This document shows, in pieces, positions 61,386 through 64,000 of a stretch of 64,000 bases of DNA. Position numbers and translations under genes: made by a program. Every line of letters starts with the position of its first letter. Position 1 is the first letter of the stretch. Source of the stretch: Muricea muricata (taxonomy: Eukaryota > Cnidaria > Anthozoa > Malacalcyonacea > Plexauridae); the NCBI GenBank assembly GCA_963855995.1, contig OY979725.1, forward strand, positions 9,262,883-9,326,882, given 5' to 3'. The notes below the pieces were generated by a model that did no database searches, had not been told where the DNA came from, and worked only from the letters and a program-made list of their open reading frames with translations.

Positions 61386-61770
61386 GTAAATCAATTACGA
61401 TTGTAAAGGTAAACGTGTCTTAATTCGAGTTGAAATCATATACATGTCGAAATTCAAGCCGGAAACAGTTGAAAAGAATTCATCATCAACTGTAAGTCCT
61501 CCCGCAAGAATCGAACCAACCCCTTTGGATAACGGTGCAATGCTCTGAGCACTGAGCTACTGAAGTAGCTGATAAGACCAAGCGTAATTTATGTGTATCT
61601 GTTAGGGTGGTAATGTTTGCGAATAGGTTTAATGGTCAATCAATTATGATTTTGTGGCTCTTCCCTTGATGTTAAATAATTTCTAAAGGGTAAATGTATT
61701 TTAATTCGAGTAGAAATCTGATAAACATTGAGAAAAATTCTTCAACTCTAGGTCTTCCGGCAGAAATCGC
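61386..61770. repeat. Two diverged tandem units with a tRNA-like segment
   Basis: Segments 61386-61520 and 61630-61770 are homologous (TCAATTAYGATT, TAATTCGAGT, AGAAATC/GAAATCAT, TCAACT...GTCYTCCSGC). The first unit is followed on the minus strand (61570-61496) by TAGCTCAGTGCTCAGAGCA and GGTTCGATTCTTGCGGGAGG, which resemble polymerase III A and B boxes of a tRNA. The putative anticodon arm does not fold well, so a tRNA-derived SINE is more likely than a tRNA gene. Confidence 0.5.
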
Positions 61771-63629
61771 CTATTGTTGATCATGACGTGGATTGTAATG
61801 GGCAATATTAACATTATTAAGTTCCCTTGTAATAACTTCGCTCAACATGGAGATGGGGGGTGCAGTCCTCACTATTGGGATAAAAATAGATAAAGTAATA
61901 AAAAACAAAAATTTTGCTTATTATAAATAAAAATTTTGCTTATTTATAGCCTAAATCCCCCTAAGCTTTCCTCGTCGAGAGAATTCTTTTTTTATGGCTG
62001 TAATATTTTCGGCCATTTTACATTTTCCCCTCAAAATATAACAAAATTAGATATAACAAAAAAGATGAGACGTTCTCTGACTAAAAATTATAGTTTTCGT
62101 GAAATTTGCCCTTATAAGACTATGCAAAAGTATTTTCAAAACCATGTGCTGACAAATATGAAACAACGTTGCATGCCTACGAGAGATGTTTTCAACGAGA
62201 AATATTTTACATTCGAACCTTTTGAGCTTTTTATACAGGAGATTAAAATAGTTGAATCTGCTGGCGCCTGCCACTGTCATATCCCTTTTTCAACTCGATG
62301 GTCAAACTCCCAAAAGCGAAACATTTTGTCCCATTGATATACCACACATATGATATGTGTGGTGCCATTATGGACCAGAACTTGCGCGGTATTGCGAAAT
62401 CATTTCCGACTGTTTTTGTCGTAGCACGGAAAGCTAAAAATACGTCGCGTCACAGCGTGCATGAATACTGAATCAAGTTTTGATATTTTGGTTGCTCATT
62501 AAAACGAGCTTTAAGTTTGTGCGGAAATCTGCGTGAAGGTGTGTGAAGTGGGATGCTCGGCAGAATCGGAAATAAGAAAACACAGGAGACGGAAACGCGA
62601 CTGAGTTTGTTGTTGCTGTTTTACAACATTTTCAAAAGATTGTCTGCTTCGCAATTAGAGAACAATAACTGTAACTTGGAGGGAATTAAAAATGGACAAA
62701 AATTGCGATGGAAACTAGAAGTTTCTTGAGATCATCTTAATTGGTGGCGTTTCCGAAAAGCGTTCTGGAGACTTTCCGCTTGGAAATCAGTGATGATGTC
62801 CATACATTAAATGAAATGAAGAATCTGTTCAGAGTTGTTAACAACAGAATTGTTGGCAACCATGTTCAATTTGTCAGCAATATTGAACAGTATCTTTGAG
62901 GCTGAACTAGCCTGCAATCATGCTGAACAATATTATTGACAACATTAAACAATGCGGGCAGCAAAACAGTGCTCAATGTTGTTGAACTTCAGGCTCAAAA
63001 TTTTTTTGGTGTGTAATGAAAAACAGAAAAAAGATACACTCATGTTATGATCTTCTATACCCATACATGCTTGAAGATTGAACTGCTTCTGAGAGGCTTT
63101 CAAAGAATATATGCTTTGAAACCATCGTACAATATCTAGGACGTTACGATATCTAACATGCACATTAAACAATCGTAAACTGTTTTTGGATAATGAAGAT
63201 CTAAATCAAGTAACAAGTTCTGAAGAAGCGATAAAATAATGCTTTGGCTCTGTGCTTTAACGAGCACAAAACTGCTTGACCTTCTCGCGCCAATAGTTTA
63301 CTTAAAATCGGTTGTTAAGTAGGGTGTAAAATGTAAGGAAACCAATGGGTTCTAAAATAAGACAATAATTGATTATTAAAATAATTATCTAATGAAAACT
63401 TATGTATAATTCTTGTATGCAAGTAAACCTCTCATCGTTACTAGACGTTGCCAAGTCCTGGTTATTGAAGATCGTATAAACATGCCGAGTGTTAATTATG
63501 AGTCATAAAATTGTGAGTTTTTAAAGGATATTTTGCGAGCTTTTTTGTACTGTATTTCAACAGAATCAGTTTTCCTTCTTAATGGACTATATGCATGTTA
63601 GACTAAATATTGATCTAGGATACAAAATG

Positions 63630-63765
63630 AACAGCACGTCTAGAACGAGGATTTTAAAATTAGTTAAATGGGAAAGTTTGGTCGCGAAATGTTGCAAAAT
63701 ACGGAAAATATAACCGTGAAAGGTTTCCAAACTTTGTATATATCTTCTATGTTCATTTTTTAAAT
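63630..63765. repeat. Half copy of the 60053-60348 element
   Basis: TTAAAATTAGTTAAATGGGA, AAGTTTGGTCGCGAAATGTTG and TTCTATGTTCATTT follow the reverse complement of the right arm of the element at 60053-60348 in order. The other arm is missing, so this is a truncated copy. Confidence 0.55.
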
Positions 63766-64000
63766 CTTGCATAATTGACAGGTCCGTATAATTTTGTGAT
63801 AACACCACAAATTTTATTAGTTCTGTTTCCATAAAATTGAAATGATATTTGTTTTTAGCATGGAATGTTAAGTCTATGTTTTCTACTTGGCGAATTTGTT
63901 CGCGTGAATAGAAAAAAATAGGAACGGTTCCTACTTGTTCGCGGTGAATGTTTTTTGCCAACCAATTCTCGTCAATCATATGTTACTGAGTTCATGTTTT

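Larger units (their letters stand above)
57719..64000. other. Gene-poor right end of the window
   Basis: No exon is supported in 6.3 kb. Recognisable pieces are the inverted-repeat element at 60053-60348 with a half copy at 63630-63765, a duplicated unit with a tRNA-like segment at 61386-61770, a perfect palindrome ACCACACATATGATATGTGT at 62341-62363, and a TTGTTGAACAATGTTG-type degenerate repeat at 62830-62995. The frame at 61936-62337 has no recognisable similarity. Possible exon-like segments, such as 58480-58543 between a pyrimidine-rich acceptor and GTAAGG, could not be tied to a protein. Confidence 0.5.

Noticed and set aside
61496-61570. Functional tRNA gene on the minus strand
   Set aside because: A and B box words are present, but the anticodon arm does not pair properly and the segment is embedded in a repeated unit.
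61936-62337. 133-codon plus-strand frame and its minus-strand partner
   Set aside because: No recognisable domain, composition like the surrounding AT-rich DNA and no splice partners found.
63587-63979. 130-codon minus-strand frame at the right end
   Set aside because: Half of it lies in a truncated copy of the inverted-repeat element at 60053-60348.

Overview
The window reads as chromosomal DNA of an early-branching metazoan, most likely a cnidarian. It is AT-rich and gene-sparse. Genes carry many small exons with GT-AG introns, the protein families are animal ones (ARHGAP11-like RhoGAP, CYP46A1-like P450s, SLC35G/EamA transporter, C1orf50/DUF2452, APAF-1-like NB-ARC/WD40 protein with death effector domains, PP2C-like protein), and introns and spacers are packed with short inverted-repeat elements, tRNA-like SINE fragments and simple repeats. 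There is no sign of operons, a bacterial replicon or a virus. The species cannot be named from the sequence. All exon models were built by hand from splice sites, codon phase and family resemblance, without alignment software.

Layout from left to right: (1) 855-8641 (+), the last nine exons of an ARHGAP11A-like RhoGAP whose first exon lies outside the window. (2) 11124-12474 (+), an SLC35G/EamA-type membrane transporter interrupted by two in-frame stops, or by a 66-nt intron that holds both. (3) 12475-16512, repeat-rich spacer with a 170-bp AT array beside a large fold-back element. (4) 16513-18045 and 26942-28462 (+), two intronless CYP46A1-like P450 genes, with the last codons and 3' flank of a third copy at 20195-21600. 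(5) 22368-24191 (-), a four-exon C1orf50 (DUF2452) gene between the P450s, spread over short exons and easy to miss. (6) 29990-31037, three tandem copies of a ~350-bp satellite. (7) 31796-47056 (+), a 15-exon gene for a 1621-residue tandem-DED / NB-ARC / double WD40 propeller protein, the centrepiece of the window. (8) 48847-51640 (+), a three-exon PP2D1-like protein with a C2H2 finger and a PP2C fold that has lost catalytic residues. (9) 56426-57718 (-), a single-exon type I membrane protein with about 40-residue internal repeats. (10) 57719-64000, no gene that can be supported.

The genes do not form a pathway by position, apart from the tandem P450s. The NB-ARC gene has the architecture of the apoptosome scaffold APAF-1, but its N-terminal adaptor is a pair of death effector domains instead of a CARD, which would connect it to initiator caspases or FADD-like adaptors through DEDs. 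Two of its introns hold long pentanucleotide arrays in opposite orientation that could base-pair in the pre-mRNA around exons 6 to 9. At least fifteen distinct inverted-repeat elements were picked out by eye. Two 117-bp copies 30 kb apart differ at a single position, which implies recent mobility.
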